From Balneolaceae bacterium (GTDB lineage: Bacteria; Bacteroidota; Rhodothermia; Balneolales; Balneolaceae), in contig REDT01000197.1 in NCBI GenBank assembly GCA_007693295.1, positions 1 through 51,324 on the forward strand: a DNA stretch of 51,324 nucleotides, written 5' to 3'. The notes beneath the pieces were generated by a model. That model was not told where the DNA came from. It saw only the letters and a program-made list of their open reading frames with translations, and did no database searches. Shown here one piece after another: positions 18,941-29,806 of this stretch (positions are counted from its first letter, which is position 1; each line of letters starts with the position of its first letter). A program made the translations under genes and the position numbers.

Positions 18941-21097
18941 TTAATAGCCTGATAGTTCAAGGTCGATCTGGCGTTTTTCCAGATCTGTTCGCACTACTTT
19001 AATCTGAATAGCATCTCCAAGGCGGTAATTTTTGCCCTTCGATTTGCCGGTTAAACAGTGCATTTTTGGATGATACACATAGTAGTCATCCTTAAGATCG
19101 CTAACGCGAATCATTCCTTCACAGTATATGTCATTAATCTGAACATAGATTCCATTCTCAGTTACACCGCTAATCGTACCCTTAAATGTCTGCCCCAGAC
19201 GCTCTGAGAGGTACTCCACTTGTTTCAGTTTAACTGAATCACGTTCAGCCTCCACAGCGTAACGCTCTCTTTCGCTGCAGTGTTCACCTATTTGCAATAG
19301 TTGATCAAATGTGTACTCGGCTGTTCCGGAGCTGTATCGTTTAAGCAGCCTGTGAACAATTACATCAGGGTAACGGCGTATTGGACTGGTAAAGTGTGCG
19401 TAGTGTGAAAATCCAAGTCCAAAATGCCCAATATTCTTGGGCGAGTACTCTGCTTTTGCCATCGATCGGAGCATCAGCCCGTTAATAATATTCTCGAGGG
19501 ATGTATTTTCAACCTGTTTTAGCAGGGAATTTATTTTTTTTGCTGTAACCTGACCGTTTAACTCGAAATTAATTCCAAGCGGCTTGGCCGTTTCACGGAT
19601 GTTGTTGAGTTTCTCCAGGTCTGGCTGCCCGTGAACCCGATAGAAAAAAGGGTGATCATTTTTTGAGGTCTTCTTGCCCCTGATGTTCTTACGAAGGGTA
19701 TCTACATGATAGGCAACCGTTTTGTTGGCCATAAGCATGCACTCCTCGATCAGCTTATGAGCAAAAAGCCGCTCTTTCACAATTACGTCAACCGGTTTGC
19801 CTTTCTCATCAAGTACAAATTTGGGTTCCGGCGTTTCGAAATTAATGGACCCCTCATTAAATCTCTTTTCAAGCAGTACTTTTGCTAGTTTCTCCAGAAT
19901 TTTGAGTTCGTTGATATACTTGTGTTTCACCTTTCCATCGAGGATTTCCTGAACTTCGTCGTACACAAATCGCTGTTTGGAGTGGATCACCGTCTCTTCG
20001 ATGCTGTAGTTGACAAGCTTTCCATTAGGAGCTATCTCCATAAAACAGCTGTAGGTCAGTTTGTCTTCATTTGGGCGAAGGCTGCACACCCCGTTACTGA
20101 GACGTTCCGGAAGCATTGGGATGACGCGATCTACCAGGTAAACACTGGTTCCGCGTCCGTAGGCTTCCTCATCCAGCTCTGAACCTCTGGGCATGTAGTG
20201 AGTTACATCAGCAATGTGCACCCCCAGGTAGTAGTTGCCATTATTCAGCATTTGAATACTGAGCCCGTCATCAAAATCTTTGGCGTCGGCCGGGTCAATA
20301 GTTAAAACAACTTCATCTCTGATATCTCGGCGCCGGGCAATAACTTCATCTGAGATCCGCTCGGGTATTCGTTCGGCGAATGCATCTACATTAGGCGGGA
20401 AGTCGGAGGCAAATTGTTTTTCGGCAAGGATGGAGAGTATATTTGCTTCGTTGGTTCCTGCATCACCGAGCGACTGAATGACTGCAGCCTGAGGATATCC
20501 TCGAACATCGTCCCACTGAATAAGTTTAAAGGTGACTTTCTCTCCGGGTTTTGCCCCGTTCAAATCTTCCGGATCAACAAAAAAGTCAACTCGTGATGAT
20601 TGTTGGTCCGATTTGATCAGGTAGGTATTTTTGGCTGCTTCCTCCAGGGTGCCCACGAATATACTTCTTGCCCGTTCTATAACATCTTCAATTCTGCCGA
20701 TAGGTTTATTACTCTTTTTGTGATACCCCATCAGTTTCACCTTCACCTTATCGCCGTTGAGTGCGGTTCCCATAAATCGGCGCGATACTTTAATATCCTG
20801 GTCTCGCCCTTCAACAATGATATAACCATCGCCATGGCTGGTAACATCCAATTTACCCACCACAAAGCTTTTGTCACTTTCAGCCACTTCATTTAATCGT
20901 ACCAGATTGCCTTTTGTAACAAGGATATGGCCATGTTGTTTTAGGCGGTTAATGGATGCTTTGAGTTTTTTCTCTCCTTTCTTTTTTGAAAGTGAGAGTG
21001 CATCCATAAGAAGTGGTACCGGTATTGAGGCATCCGGATAGGATTTTAAAAGTTCAATTATTTTTTTCTCTAGTGTACTTAAATTGTCTTTACTCAT
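18941..21097 (-). CDS. rnr: Ribonuclease R
   Basis: RNB motifs (TIDPADAKDFDDGLSI, LGVHIADVTHYM, HFTSPIRRYPDVIVHRLL), C-terminal S1 domain. Confidence 0.96.
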   Translation of the reverse strand: MSKDNLSTLEKKIIELLKSYPDASIPVPLLMDALSLSKKKGEKKLKASINRLKQHGHILVTKGNLVRLNEVAESDKSFVVGKLDVTSHGDGYIIVEGRDQDIKVSRRFMGTALNGDKVKVKLMGYHKKSNKPIGRIEDVIERARSIFVGTLEEAAKNTYLIKSDQQSSRVDFFVDPEDLNGAKPGEKVTFKLIQWDDVRGYPQAAVIQSLGDAGTNEANILSILAEKQFASDFPPNVDAFAERIPERISDEVIARRRDIRDEVVLTIDPADAKDFDDGLSIQMLNNGNYYLGVHIADVTHYMPRGSELDEEAYGRGTSVYLVDRVIPMLPERLSNGVCSLRPNEDKLTYSCFMEIAPNGKLVNYSIEETVIHSKQRFVYDEVQEILDGKVKHKYINELKILEKLAKVLLEKRFNEGSINFETPEPKFVLDEKGKPVDVIVKERLFAHKLIEECMLMANKTVAYHVDTLRKNIRGKKTSKNDHPFFYRVHGQPDLEKLNNIRETAKPLGINFELNGQVTAKKINSLLKQVENTSLENIINGLMLRSMAKAEYSPKNIGHFGLGFSHYAHFTSPIRRYPDVIVHRLLKRYSSGTAEYTFDQLLQIGEHCSERERYAVEAERDSVKLKQVEYLSERLGQTFKGTISGVTENGIYVQINDIYCEGMIRVSDLKDDYYVYHPKMHCLTGKSKGKNYRLGDAIQIKVVRTDLEKRQIDLELSGY

Positions 21098-21120
21098 ATG
21101 TAGTATTTGATAGTAATATT

Positions 21121-24100
21121 TTAATGTTCTGCGATAGTCTCCAGCACTTCATCGCCATGATCATCTTCTCTTTTATTTAAACCAAAAATGCCTCTGAAAG
21201 CACTTGATATCCGATTTCTAAACTCTTGCCAGGTATTAAACTGAACACGGGCTTCCAGGCCAACACCGTTCATCTCCTGGGTTTGCCGTTCAGAACTTCC
21301 TCCTGCGCCGCTTGAATAGGACAAGGTCGGGTCTTGCCGGTGAAAAGCGGTTAGTGAGAAGGTACGATTTATTCTATATGTTGCCCCAAGATCTCCAATA
21401 TCACTCTGTTCACCTGTAATTTGCCCTTCGCGGCGTAATATAACACGATCGTCGAACAATCGAAGGGCTACACCGAGATCTACCTCGTTTAAAGCCGTCA
21501 GGTTCAAATCGATGTCGAACGTGATATCGCTTCGCAGCAGAGAGTTGATCTGGTTCGACAGCAGCGGATTGATGATCTGGCTGGTTATAAGTGGATTTAC
21601 AACGGCTGCGGTTCCTGTAAAACCTTCGCCCAGCCCAAGGCCCTGCGCCTGTGATGAGGGCAGAAAGTTGCCGCTGATCAGAATGCTTGTGGCCTGTATC
21701 AGTTTTTCCTCTTCGTTCTGATTCAGATTATTTATTTGAGTGGCAATGGTTGGATCGAGAGTCCCCTCAATGCCGGTGGGCACCCTGAAAAAGAAATCAT
21801 TTTCTACTTCCGTAATCGTTCCTCCAATTTGCAGTACCAGTTCAACGGGAATTCGCTGCCCCGGCTCAATAAGAACGGTTGAAGATGGAAGCAGGGATGC
21901 AACAGACGGCCTGGCTCTGTAAATGGCAGTAACGTTCAGATTGGCGTCAATCAGGTCGCCCTGCCAGCTGATAGACCCGCCTTCCTGAAGAGTAAACCGT
22001 CGTGTGAAAATGTCACCGCTTACAAACTGGTAATCACCTCCCTGAATATTAAATTGGCCAAACATGCTAACATCCTGATCTTCCAGTAATATGCGAACCT
22101 GACCGGTTCCATTGGCATTCAAAATTTCGTTGGTAACCGGGTCAAATATGAGCTGAACATTGATTGGATTATTGGCTGCAAATTGCAGGTCCATCGTAAA
22201 TCGTTCAATAAAGGTTAACTCCTCTTCAGGTGTATCACCGTTTCCATTAGCTTCTGTAACATCACGCAATCTCTGTTCGAGCTGTGCAAGATCAAATGTA
22301 TCCACGAACTGGATAAACCGGCGATCTTGTTCAAGCTCGGTCTCTTCCTGCAGCGGAATTGAAATTCTGGAGTTGGATGAAAGTACCACCGGGGTAGTGG
22401 TTCGCAGCAGAGGGTTGAAATTGGTGCCCGTTATTCTGGCCTGTCCGGTTCCATAGAGGGATGAGTAGAATGGAACATCCGGATCATACGGATTATTCAT
22501 GAAGTGAAGGTTGTTCAGGTCGAGAGTCAGGTTGATAATCGTGGTTGGGTCAAAATCCTGAAGATCAACCTGCCCATTGAGCATGCCCGTGCCTCCATTG
22601 CCATCCCGCAGGTTAACATCCCTGAAGAGAAGTCCATCCGAACGGTTAAAATCCAGCTCTCCGCTTATCGTATATCCAACGTTTGTAAACAGAGGAACTC
22701 CGTAGACATCCGATACTTGAAATGTAGCATCAAAATCGTAATCGGTAAGAGATCCCCTGATGAAACCGGTACCGCTTGAATTGCCCTCCATCTCCTCGAT
22801 AATCATCGGTGCGATGAAGGTTACAATCCACATATCAATCTCTCTCAGATCGGCATCAAAATAGAAGAGGTCCGCGTCGGGATCATCCTCCTCATCCGGA
22901 ATCTTAAAATATCCGTTGAAGCGCAGATCCTGGCCTATATTGTTATTTCTCTGGAAGTAGCTGCTGTATTTTTCCGGATCTGTAAAAATTCTGATGTCTG
23001 TATCAAACCTGTTCTCGGTACTATTAAACGTACTGTTAAGTGTAAGATCCCCGATTACCCGGTTATTTATGCGCCCCCCGTCTACGTTGATATTTCCTTG
23101 AATGGAGGGGATTTCGGTGAGTGACCGGGTTACAAAATCCCCATCCATTATACCTGAAAACTCTATTCTTCCGCCTATCAAATCGGATATTCTGGAGATA
23201 TCAAAATTGTTGACGTTGTATTCGACCGAATCTTCCAGGCTGGCACTGAACGTGCCATTAATTTCAAGCAGGTCGTTATCGCTGGTTAATACAAGGTCTT
23301 GCATGGTTAATGCCCGGCGCTCTGAGTAGGTGATAACAGGATTGCCCACAGTAGCCCAGTTATATGAGGGAGTCCCTATATTAAATTCATTAACAAAGAC
23401 CTGAAATTGCCCCGGGCTTAACACTCCCAGAAATTTTGACTCAAATGATAATTGATCATCCCTCAGTAGATTTTGATTTACTTCAAGTGAATCATTGCGC
23501 ATCGACAAGTTTAAGAAACTATCTTCAAAAATCATTTGATTATATCCGGCACCGGAAAAATTTGCCTGAAAATTCAGTGAGCTGTTCTCTTTTAATGAGC
23601 TGCGGTGATTAAAACTGGCAGTCATGGAAGAGTTTATATTTTCAAAATGTGTGCCCTCTACCTGAAAATATTCATCAAAAAGATTTCCGGAGAGCGACAT
23701 TTTATCCCGATTTGCATTAACCGAAGCTGTAATTCTGGCCTTGCTGTTCAATTCGGGCAGATCGGGAAGATACAGCCGCAGTAATTCAAGGTCTTTTATA
23801 AACAAGTTTAAAGAGACATCTGCTACCGGATCTTGATCATCTGAGAGTTCCTCACCGAATGCTAAAAGTTCTATTTCGCTCTCAAAGAGTATCTCCTCGC
23901 GTATTCGTTCGCGCAGGTAGTCGGTCCAATGCCTTCCAAGGTCCTGCATAAGGCCGGGGGACAAAGTGCCCGTCATCTCTCCGTCAAAAAATGAGCTGGT
24001 AAATCGAAGCCTGCGGTTTGCGTTCTCGGGTGAATTGATGTCTGCATAGACCTGGTGCGACCGCAAGGTGTCTGCTCCTATCATCGACTGTGACATTTCT

Positions 24101-25812
24101 ACGCTCATCCTGCCGTAGATGTCTTCTATAGTGTTGCCCTGGACATTAGCGGAGAATGTGCCGTTAAATTGGGTGCTTTCTGCCTCAAAAAAATCGGTAT
24201 AACGGGTTACGTCAACATTCGTCATGCTTCCGTCTGCACTAAGTGTACTCGACTCATCATTTTGAATATAATAGCCGCTGCTTCTGAATTCGGCAATATC
24301 GTCTTCAAGATGCACGGAGTAATCGAGCCGTCTGGAATCGAGCTCTAATTCGGCTATTACTTTTTCAAGCCGGTATCCATATAGAGTGCTTGTGCCGAGA
24401 TCAATGGAAGTGTTTAGTTTTGCAGTTTGATCGAAGCCTGATCCATTCCCTGCAATACGGCCCTCGAGCACCGTGGAAGAGAGGGTGTCACCCATAAATG
24501 GAGTAATATCTAAAGAGTCTAATTCGGTTAGGAACTCATAACCGATAACTTCATTGAATTCAGCAAAGGCGTCGAAGTTCAGAGATCCTGCATCAGTTCT
24601 GAGCCTCAAGTCAGTGTTCAGGGTTGAAAGGTCTCCATAAATATCTCCTCTTATGGTGCTGATTCCGTATCTGTCCAATTCGATGCCGCTCAGATAAACT
24701 CCGGAGAGAAATTGAGCTTCATCCGGGTTGAGCACAAGATTTTCCAATTGAGCCCTGTAACTAAACCCGGAATTAAGCATATCGTTTATAACACCCGAAA
24801 CTATTATAAAAGATTGACCTAACGATGCCTGAATTCGGTCTACATAGAATTCATTGACATTTCCTTCGGCATTCATCTCAAATGCGATTTGGTTTTCAAA
24901 GTCCGGATATTCGGGCAGAAACTGCTTAATAAACGTTGTGGAAAGTATTCCATTCTGAACATCGGCTGTGTATTGAGCCTCACGAAACTGCTTTGCCACG
25001 TCGCTTGCAAACAGGTTTACAGGAGTTGCTTCAATACTGAAATCCAGCGCCAGAATGTTTGTGACAATATTAAACCTGTTCAACTCAAAATAGTGCTGGT
25101 CACTGTAAAATTGCCCCGAGCTTTGGAAATATTCGTGCTGAGTGCCGGGGATATCTATACTGATATTCAGGATGTCTGCGAAAAGCTGGGTGTCTGTAAT
25201 TTCCAGAAACATTGTGGAATTCACATTTTCAAGAATCACAGGCGTTTCAATGCCCAATCTCTCCGGTAAACGAATGGATTCATCCACCTCAACCTCGCCG
25301 TCGATAATGCTGAGATATGGTGCGAAAATATTTAGCCGGTTTAAAAATTGAGGCGTTTCATTATCAAACGGTGTAGTATCTTCACGATCGGGCCTTTGCT
25401 TAAAAGCTTTTCTGATATTCAGTTCTTCATCAATTTCAGAAATAAAAATTTTCGGATTTTGAACCTCGAAGGAAGTTATGGACAGGTTTTGCTGAAGCAG
25501 TTCCCACCAGTTAATGGTTATGGAAGCCTCATCAAACCGGAACACCGGTTTTAGAGTGTCGCCGGGCGCATATAGCCTGCCGCCCGCCACTTCGGCATTT
25601 AGTGGAAGAAAACCGCGAACCTCATCTATGGTAAGCTCTCCCTCAAACTGGTTATTAAATGTGGATACAATTTCTGCCCGTATATACTCTTTGGTTTGAG
25701 GCAGCTGCATAGCGGCCACAGCAAGTATAATAATGGCAATAGCAATACCCAGTAAGGTGCCTACTGTAATCCAAAAGTATTTCCAAAGTTTATATAACCA
25801 GCGATAAATCAA
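21121..25812 (-). CDS. TamB-like translocation/assembly protein (DUF490 C-terminus)
   Basis: 1563 aa; N-terminal TM anchor; beta-rich repetitive body; TamB-type C-terminus (GGDYQFVSGDIFTRRFTLQEGGSISWQGDLIDANLNVTAIYRAR...). Confidence 0.9.
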   Translation of the reverse strand: MIYRWLYKLWKYFWITVGTLLGIAIAIIILAVAAMQLPQTKEYIRAEIVSTFNNQFEGELTIDEVRGFLPLNAEVAGGRLYAPGDTLKPVFRFDEASITINWWELLQQNLSITSFEVQNPKIFISEIDEELNIRKAFKQRPDREDTTPFDNETPQFLNRLNIFAPYLSIIDGEVEVDESIRLPERLGIETPVILENVNSTMFLEITDTQLFADILNISIDIPGTQHEYFQSSGQFYSDQHYFELNRFNIVTNILALDFSIEATPVNLFASDVAKQFREAQYTADVQNGILSTTFIKQFLPEYPDFENQIAFEMNAEGNVNEFYVDRIQASLGQSFIIVSGVINDMLNSGFSYRAQLENLVLNPDEAQFLSGVYLSGIELDRYGISTIRGDIYGDLSTLNTDLRLRTDAGSLNFDAFAEFNEVIGYEFLTELDSLDITPFMGDTLSSTVLEGRIAGNGSGFDQTAKLNTSIDLGTSTLYGYRLEKVIAELELDSRRLDYSVHLEDDIAEFRSSGYYIQNDESSTLSADGSMTNVDVTRYTDFFEAESTQFNGTFSANVQGNTIEDIYGRMSVEMSQSMIGADTLRSHQVYADINSPENANRRLRFTSSFFDGEMTGTLSPGLMQDLGRHWTDYLRERIREEILFESEIELLAFGEELSDDQDPVADVSLNLFIKDLELLRLYLPDLPELNSKARITASVNANRDKMSLSGNLFDEYFQVEGTHFENINSSMTASFNHRSSLKENSSLNFQANFSGAGYNQMIFEDSFLNLSMRNDSLEVNQNLLRDDQLSFESKFLGVLSPGQFQVFVNEFNIGTPSYNWATVGNPVITYSERRALTMQDLVLTSDNDLLEINGTFSASLEDSVEYNVNNFDISRISDLIGGRIEFSGIMDGDFVTRSLTEIPSIQGNINVDGGRINNRVIGDLTLNSTFNSTENRFDTDIRIFTDPEKYSSYFQRNNNIGQDLRFNGYFKIPDEEDDPDADLFYFDADLREIDMWIVTFIAPMIIEEMEGNSSGTGFIRGSLTDYDFDATFQVSDVYGVPLFTNVGYTISGELDFNRSDGLLFRDVNLRDGNGGTGMLNGQVDLQDFDPTTIINLTLDLNNLHFMNNPYDPDVPFYSSLYGTGQARITGTNFNPLLRTTTPVVLSSNSRISIPLQEETELEQDRRFIQFVDTFDLAQLEQRLRDVTEANGNGDTPEEELTFIERFTMDLQFAANNPINVQLIFDPVTNEILNANGTGQVRILLEDQDVSMFGQFNIQGGDYQFVSGDIFTRRFTLQEGGSISWQGDLIDANLNVTAIYRARPSVASLLPSSTVLIEPGQRIPVELVLQIGGTITEVENDFFFRVPTGIEGTLDPTIATQINNLNQNEEEKLIQATSILISGNFLPSSQAQGLGLGEGFTGTAAVVNPLITSQIINPLLSNQINSLLRSDITFDIDLNLTALNEVDLGVALRLFDDRVILRREGQITGEQSDIGDLGATYRINRTFSLTAFHRQDPTLSYSSGAGGSSERQTQEMNGVGLEARVQFNTWQEFRNRISSAFRGIFGLNKREDDHGDEVLETIAEH

Positions 25813-25844
25813 TGATGCAGGTGAGGTTTAGGTATTGAGAACAT

Positions 25845-26939
25845 TTATAATTCATTGAGCACAACGGTAAGAGCTTCACGAACCAGTGCTTTATCTTTAA
25901 CTGTTTTAAGCACGGGATGTTGCCACTCATTCAATAAAACGAATCGAATAAACCTGTCCGTCTTTTTTTTATCTGACGCCATATTGTGAATCAGCTCTTC
26001 GTAAGATAACTCTTCTTTTGATACTCTATAGTGATACAGGGAACTGAATTTTTGCAAATGGTTTTCGCTTAAACCGCTTCCGGTCAAATTTGATAGCTTC
26101 ACTGCGGCCAGCATACCAAGGAATACGGCTTCGCCATGGCTTAATTTCTCATAATCGCATGCGCGCTCCAGCGCGTGGGCAAACGTGTGCCCAAAGTTTA
26201 AGAATGCACGTACTCCCCCTTCAAATTCATCCTGCTGAACGATATCAGCTTTAATTGAAACACATTTTGAGATTAAATCGGTCAGTTTCAAATTATCTAT
26301 CGCCGCCGGAACTTCATCAAAAAAGATCTCGGCATCGCTAAAGATGGTTTTATCCCGGATAGCCGCGTATTTTAAAATTTCACTCAGCCCGTTTATCCAT
26401 TCGGCAGAGGGCAGTGTTTTCAAAAACTCAACGTCTGTAATTACGCGCTCCGGCTGGTAGAATGCCCCGATCAGATTCTTGCCCATTTCGTGATTAATCC
26501 CGGTTTTACCGCCAATGGAACTATCGACCATGGCTAAAAGAGTGGTGGGGATGTGATATAAGGGCACCCCTCGTAAAGCAGTAGCTGCCGCAAAACCGCC
26601 CAGATCGCCGGTTACACCACCACCTGCCACAAAAACCGGTGTGTTTCTGCGAACTCCATTATTGAGCAAAAATCCAACTGTCTTTTCCCAAAAAGAGATC
26701 GATTTACTGCTTTCTCCCTGAGGCACCCGTATCAAGTGAAGTTCAGGGGTGTGCTTTTTAAGAGCAGTAATAATTCTATCACCGTGGAGCGTATGAACAT
26801 TTTCATCGATCACTAAAAACAGAGAATCGAACTTGCTTTTTTGAGCCATCCGCCCGATCTCCTCGTCAAATATTCCGGAGCCGATGATAACTTCGTAAGT
26901 GCCGGAGTTGGATTCTACGTTAATGATTTTTCTGCTCAT
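25845..26939 (-). CDS. aroB: 3-dehydroquinate synthase
   Basis: GGGVTGDLGGFAAATALRGVPLYHIPTTLLAMVDSSIGGKTGIN; NFGHTFAHALE. Confidence 0.96.
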   Translation of the reverse strand: MSRKIINVESNSGTYEVIIGSGIFDEEIGRMAQKSKFDSLFLVIDENVHTLHGDRIITALKKHTPELHLIRVPQGESSKSISFWEKTVGFLLNNGVRRNTPVFVAGGGVTGDLGGFAAATALRGVPLYHIPTTLLAMVDSSIGGKTGINHEMGKNLIGAFYQPERVITDVEFLKTLPSAEWINGLSEILKYAAIRDKTIFSDAEIFFDEVPAAIDNLKLTDLISKCVSIKADIVQQDEFEGGVRAFLNFGHTFAHALERACDYEKLSHGEAVFLGMLAAVKLSNLTGSGLSENHLQKFSSLYHYRVSKEELSYEELIHNMASDKKKTDRFIRFVLLNEWQHPVLKTVKDKALVREALTVVLNEL

Positions 26940-27471
26940 AAAGGGTCAGTTTTTGGATAATAAGATCTGTAATCTTCTTTTTGGAGAGGCCGTCGGTTTT
27001 AATGGTAATGTGAGCCTGTGTGTAGAACGGCCGTCGCTCTGCAAGTAATTTTTTAATTTTTTGTTCTGTAGATTCTGTTTGATTCTCTGCCGAAATCATA
27101 GGCCGGTTACGGCTGTTTTTCAGACGCTTTGAAAGTACGGATTGGGAAGTATCTAAAAAAATAAGCCAGCCATTCAATTTTAAATGGTCCACAAGAGATT
27201 GGTTTTGCAATGAGCCGCCGCCAAGTGCCATAATACCTTTTATTGTTTGTGAATAGTAGATTAACAACTTCTCCTCAACAGCTCTGAATGTGTCTTCTCC
27301 GTCTGTTTTAAAAATTTCAGGGATGGTCTTTCCCCGGTCATCTTCAATTAACTTGTCAAGGTCGTAAAAAGGAACACCCAGTTCCCGCGCCAGCTCTTGA
27401 CCAAGAGTTGATTTACCCGAGCCCATCATACCGCATAGGAATACCGGTTTTGAAAGAAGATCTGATTTCAT
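26920..27471 (-). CDS. aroK: Shikimate kinase
   Basis: Walker A GMMGSGKSTLGQELA, YDLDKLIE, ALGGGS, RNRPMI, ERRPFY; overlaps aroB. Confidence 0.95.
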   Translation of the reverse strand: MKSDLLSKPVFLCGMMGSGKSTLGQELARELGVPFYDLDKLIEDDRGKTIPEIFKTDGEDTFRAVEEKLLIYYSQTIKGIMALGGGSLQNQSLVDHLKLNGWLIFLDTSQSVLSKRLKNSRNRPMISAENQTESTEQKIKKLLAERRPFYTQAHITIKTDGLSKKKITDLIIQKLTLYEQKNH

Positions 27472-29057
27472 GAGATAGATTTTTTTGGTTCAACCATTTC
27501 CACATCCTCGCGCTGAACCCGAACAGCCCCCGGTGCTGCACCTTTAGGTTTTGTAATATATTTTCGCTTGGTAACGATTACAGGAACGAGATTGCTTCCC
27601 CTGGCTTTCGAATTCCAGGCTGCAATTGCGGCGGCTTTGCGTATAACCGATTTGGGAGGCATCTCCTTATTGTTGTTCATTCGGATTACCACATGAGAGC
27701 CACTTACCCCGCGAGCATGCAGCCATACATCCTCCTTGTGCGCGTCGGAGGTTACCCGGTCATTACTTTTAGCGCTTTTGCCAATCCAAATTTCATAATT
27801 ATCTACTTTAACCTGCCTGTAGGGCAACGATTCAGCCTGTTTGGTTTTAGCCAGTATGCCGAGTTTTTTTAAATCGGGCTGGTTCTCCTTGTACCATTCA
27901 TCAAACTCATAGATCTTCTCAATGCTGTTTAATGATTCAAAGAGTGCTTTCAATTCCCGGTTCTCTTTTTGGATCTCCTTAAGCCTCCGTTTCGATTCCA
28001 CCACGTTCCGTTTTGCTTTAGCAGATTTATCGTAATACCGTTCTGCATTATCGGCAATTGAGATGGTAGGTTTAATTGGAATGGAAACCGCTTCACTGCC
28101 ATCATAAAAATTGGGCAGTGTGATCTGTTCCTGATCCGGGTTCACGGATTGATGGGCATGAGCCATTAATATATGGCCGTACTGCTCATACTGTTCAGCC
28201 CTTTCAAGTCCTTTATCGGCTTTGGATAACTGGCTGATTGTAGATTCATTTTTTTGAATGGCTTTCTCAATACTCGGTTTTAAAGATTGAATTTTAGACG
28301 ACAAACGCCGTTCCCGAGATGTTTCATAGTAGGTAAATCGAATGGCGTCATTTACGTTATCGAACGTTTTACGGTTTTCAACCGGCAGCAGCGAAGAGGG
28401 GATAAGGCAGAGGTTTCCATCTTCAAGAATCCTGAATTCCGGCTTCTCCTTCATTGCATCTGTCAAAGATTTCACGATAGGTTGAATCTCTTCAACCGAT
28501 TTTTCATGAAGTTTATAGTGGTCTGTTACGGGCTCAATAAGATGCCTTGGAAATTTCGGATCTAAGCTTGTAATGATTTTTTTTGGCGAAACAGAACTAT
28601 CCGGTTTATCAAATCCGGCTTTGGCGACTCTCGGTTGGGGTGCTTTGCTGCCTTCCAGCTCACTATTTGATTTAAACGCTTCTTTAATAATTCCATCAGC
28701 TATATGGTATACATTAGGCCTGTTTCCAAAAACCTGAAATAGAAGCTGTTCACCGGATTCAAACTCAATGGTAATGAAGCGATCGTTTTCAGCCAATTTG
28801 AAATTTGATATCACATTGTTATTAATAGAGTTAAAAAAAGTTGTAACATTAGATTTTTTTGAAGGTCGGTCTTTATCGAGAAAAAGAGCAGTTTCACTTG
28901 AATTTGTACTGAAAATAATCCTATATATTGATGAGTGAGAATCTATATAGCATTCCCAAATATCTTTGTGGGGAGAGTAGCTAAACTGAAAGCTCCCTCC
29001 AACACATTTGTTTTTTAAGTATTTGGTAAGATGTATTAGTACAAAAAAATTATTCAT
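27468..29057 (-). CDS. NFACT family protein (RqcH/Rqc2 homolog-like)
   Basis: C-terminal NFACT-R domain (WIGKSAKSNDRVTSDAHKEDVWLHARGVSGSHVVIR), central coiled coil, divergent N-terminal domain; 4-bp overlap with aroK. Confidence 0.87.
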   Translation of the reverse strand: MNNFFVLIHLTKYLKNKCVGGSFQFSYSPHKDIWECYIDSHSSIYRIIFSTNSSETALFLDKDRPSKKSNVTTFFNSINNNVISNFKLAENDRFITIEFESGEQLLFQVFGNRPNVYHIADGIIKEAFKSNSELEGSKAPQPRVAKAGFDKPDSSVSPKKIITSLDPKFPRHLIEPVTDHYKLHEKSVEEIQPIVKSLTDAMKEKPEFRILEDGNLCLIPSSLLPVENRKTFDNVNDAIRFTYYETSRERRLSSKIQSLKPSIEKAIQKNESTISQLSKADKGLERAEQYEQYGHILMAHAHQSVNPDQEQITLPNFYDGSEAVSIPIKPTISIADNAERYYDKSAKAKRNVVESKRRLKEIQKENRELKALFESLNSIEKIYEFDEWYKENQPDLKKLGILAKTKQAESLPYRQVKVDNYEIWIGKSAKSNDRVTSDAHKEDVWLHARGVSGSHVVIRMNNNKEMPPKSVIRKAAAIAAWNSKARGSNLVPVIVTKRKYITKPKGAAPGAVRVQREDVEMVEPKKSIS

Positions 29058-29100
29058 CAGAGTCTTTGAAAATCTATTTTTTAAAAAAGGAAAGGTGCTT

Positions 29101-29751
29101 ATGCAATATCCAATTTTTCAGTCTGTAGTCAACAAAATAAACAGCTCATTAATTAAGAGAAACATCAACGTTGTCAAGTTCAAAACTTGGGAAGAGTCCA
29201 AGATAAATGCTACCGGACTGGAGATAGTAATTGATTTGAACGACTCCACAAACTACCTGAAGCAATTAAATATCAATTTTGACTGGGATCGATTCAGAGA
29301 AGCGATTTTAGCTAATCAGCTTAACGGGACGAATGATCATCCCATGCTGAAGCAGAAACACTTAACAAATTCAAATATCAAACCAACCATTGACGTTGAG
29401 TTGGTTTGGCATTTTGACGTGAAAAGGTCTCAGCCGCTGCCATCGAATGGCGACTCAAATTATCGAATACAGCGGGCAGGCGAGTGGATGAGCAGTGTCA
29501 GCAAAGAGGTGAATGAATTTCTGGCCAGCGACGAAATTATAACACGCTGGCATTTAGAAATTGATGGCGATGAGGATGGTAAATACTTAAGTGCTATCAA
29601 CCTAATCTCCTACTTTCAATTTGTGATGGAAGACCACAAAAGCCTGCTTGAAGTGCATAACTACGTGGAACGAAAATTGACCCATCTGCTCTACAAGGCT
29701 AATCGAATTATAAAAATTGCCGACAAGAGTGTTGCATCTGTAGCTGCCTGA
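29101..29751 (+). CDS. Hypothetical protein of unknown function
   Basis: Coding-like ORF; ATG at 29101 after AAGGAAAGGTGCTT, used instead of the longer track start 29008. No recognised motif. Confidence 0.65.
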   Translation: MQYPIFQSVVNKINSSLIKRNINVVKFKTWEESKINATGLEIVIDLNDSTNYLKQLNINFDWDRFREAILANQLNGTNDHPMLKQKHLTNSNIKPTIDVELVWHFDVKRSQPLPSNGDSNYRIQRAGEWMSSVSKEVNEFLASDEIITRWHLEIDGDEDGKYLSAINLISYFQFVMEDHKSLLEVHNYVERKLTHLLYKANRIIKIADKSVASVAA

Positions 29752-29754
29752 AAA

Positions 29755-29785
29755 TAAAAAAGGGCACAAAAAAATTGTGCCCTTG
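29755..29785 (-). terminator. Rho-independent terminator (minus strand)
   Basis: AGGGCACAA-AAAAA-TTGTGCCCT with an A-run on its left, i.e. a T-run on the minus strand after the COX24-like gene. Confidence 0.78.
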
Positions 29786-29806
29786 AAAATTGTTTAGCAA
29801 GTATGC

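Noticed and set aside
24889-25269. 126-aa plus-strand ORF antisense to the TamB-like gene
   Set aside because: Antisense to strong coding sequence, low-complexity cysteine-containing translation with no family resemblance.
27468-28980. Considered whether the NFACT protein is a degraded gene because its N-terminus is divergent
   Set aside because: The frame is open for 529 aa with intact coiled-coil and NFACT-R domain, so it is treated as an intact RqcH-like gene.
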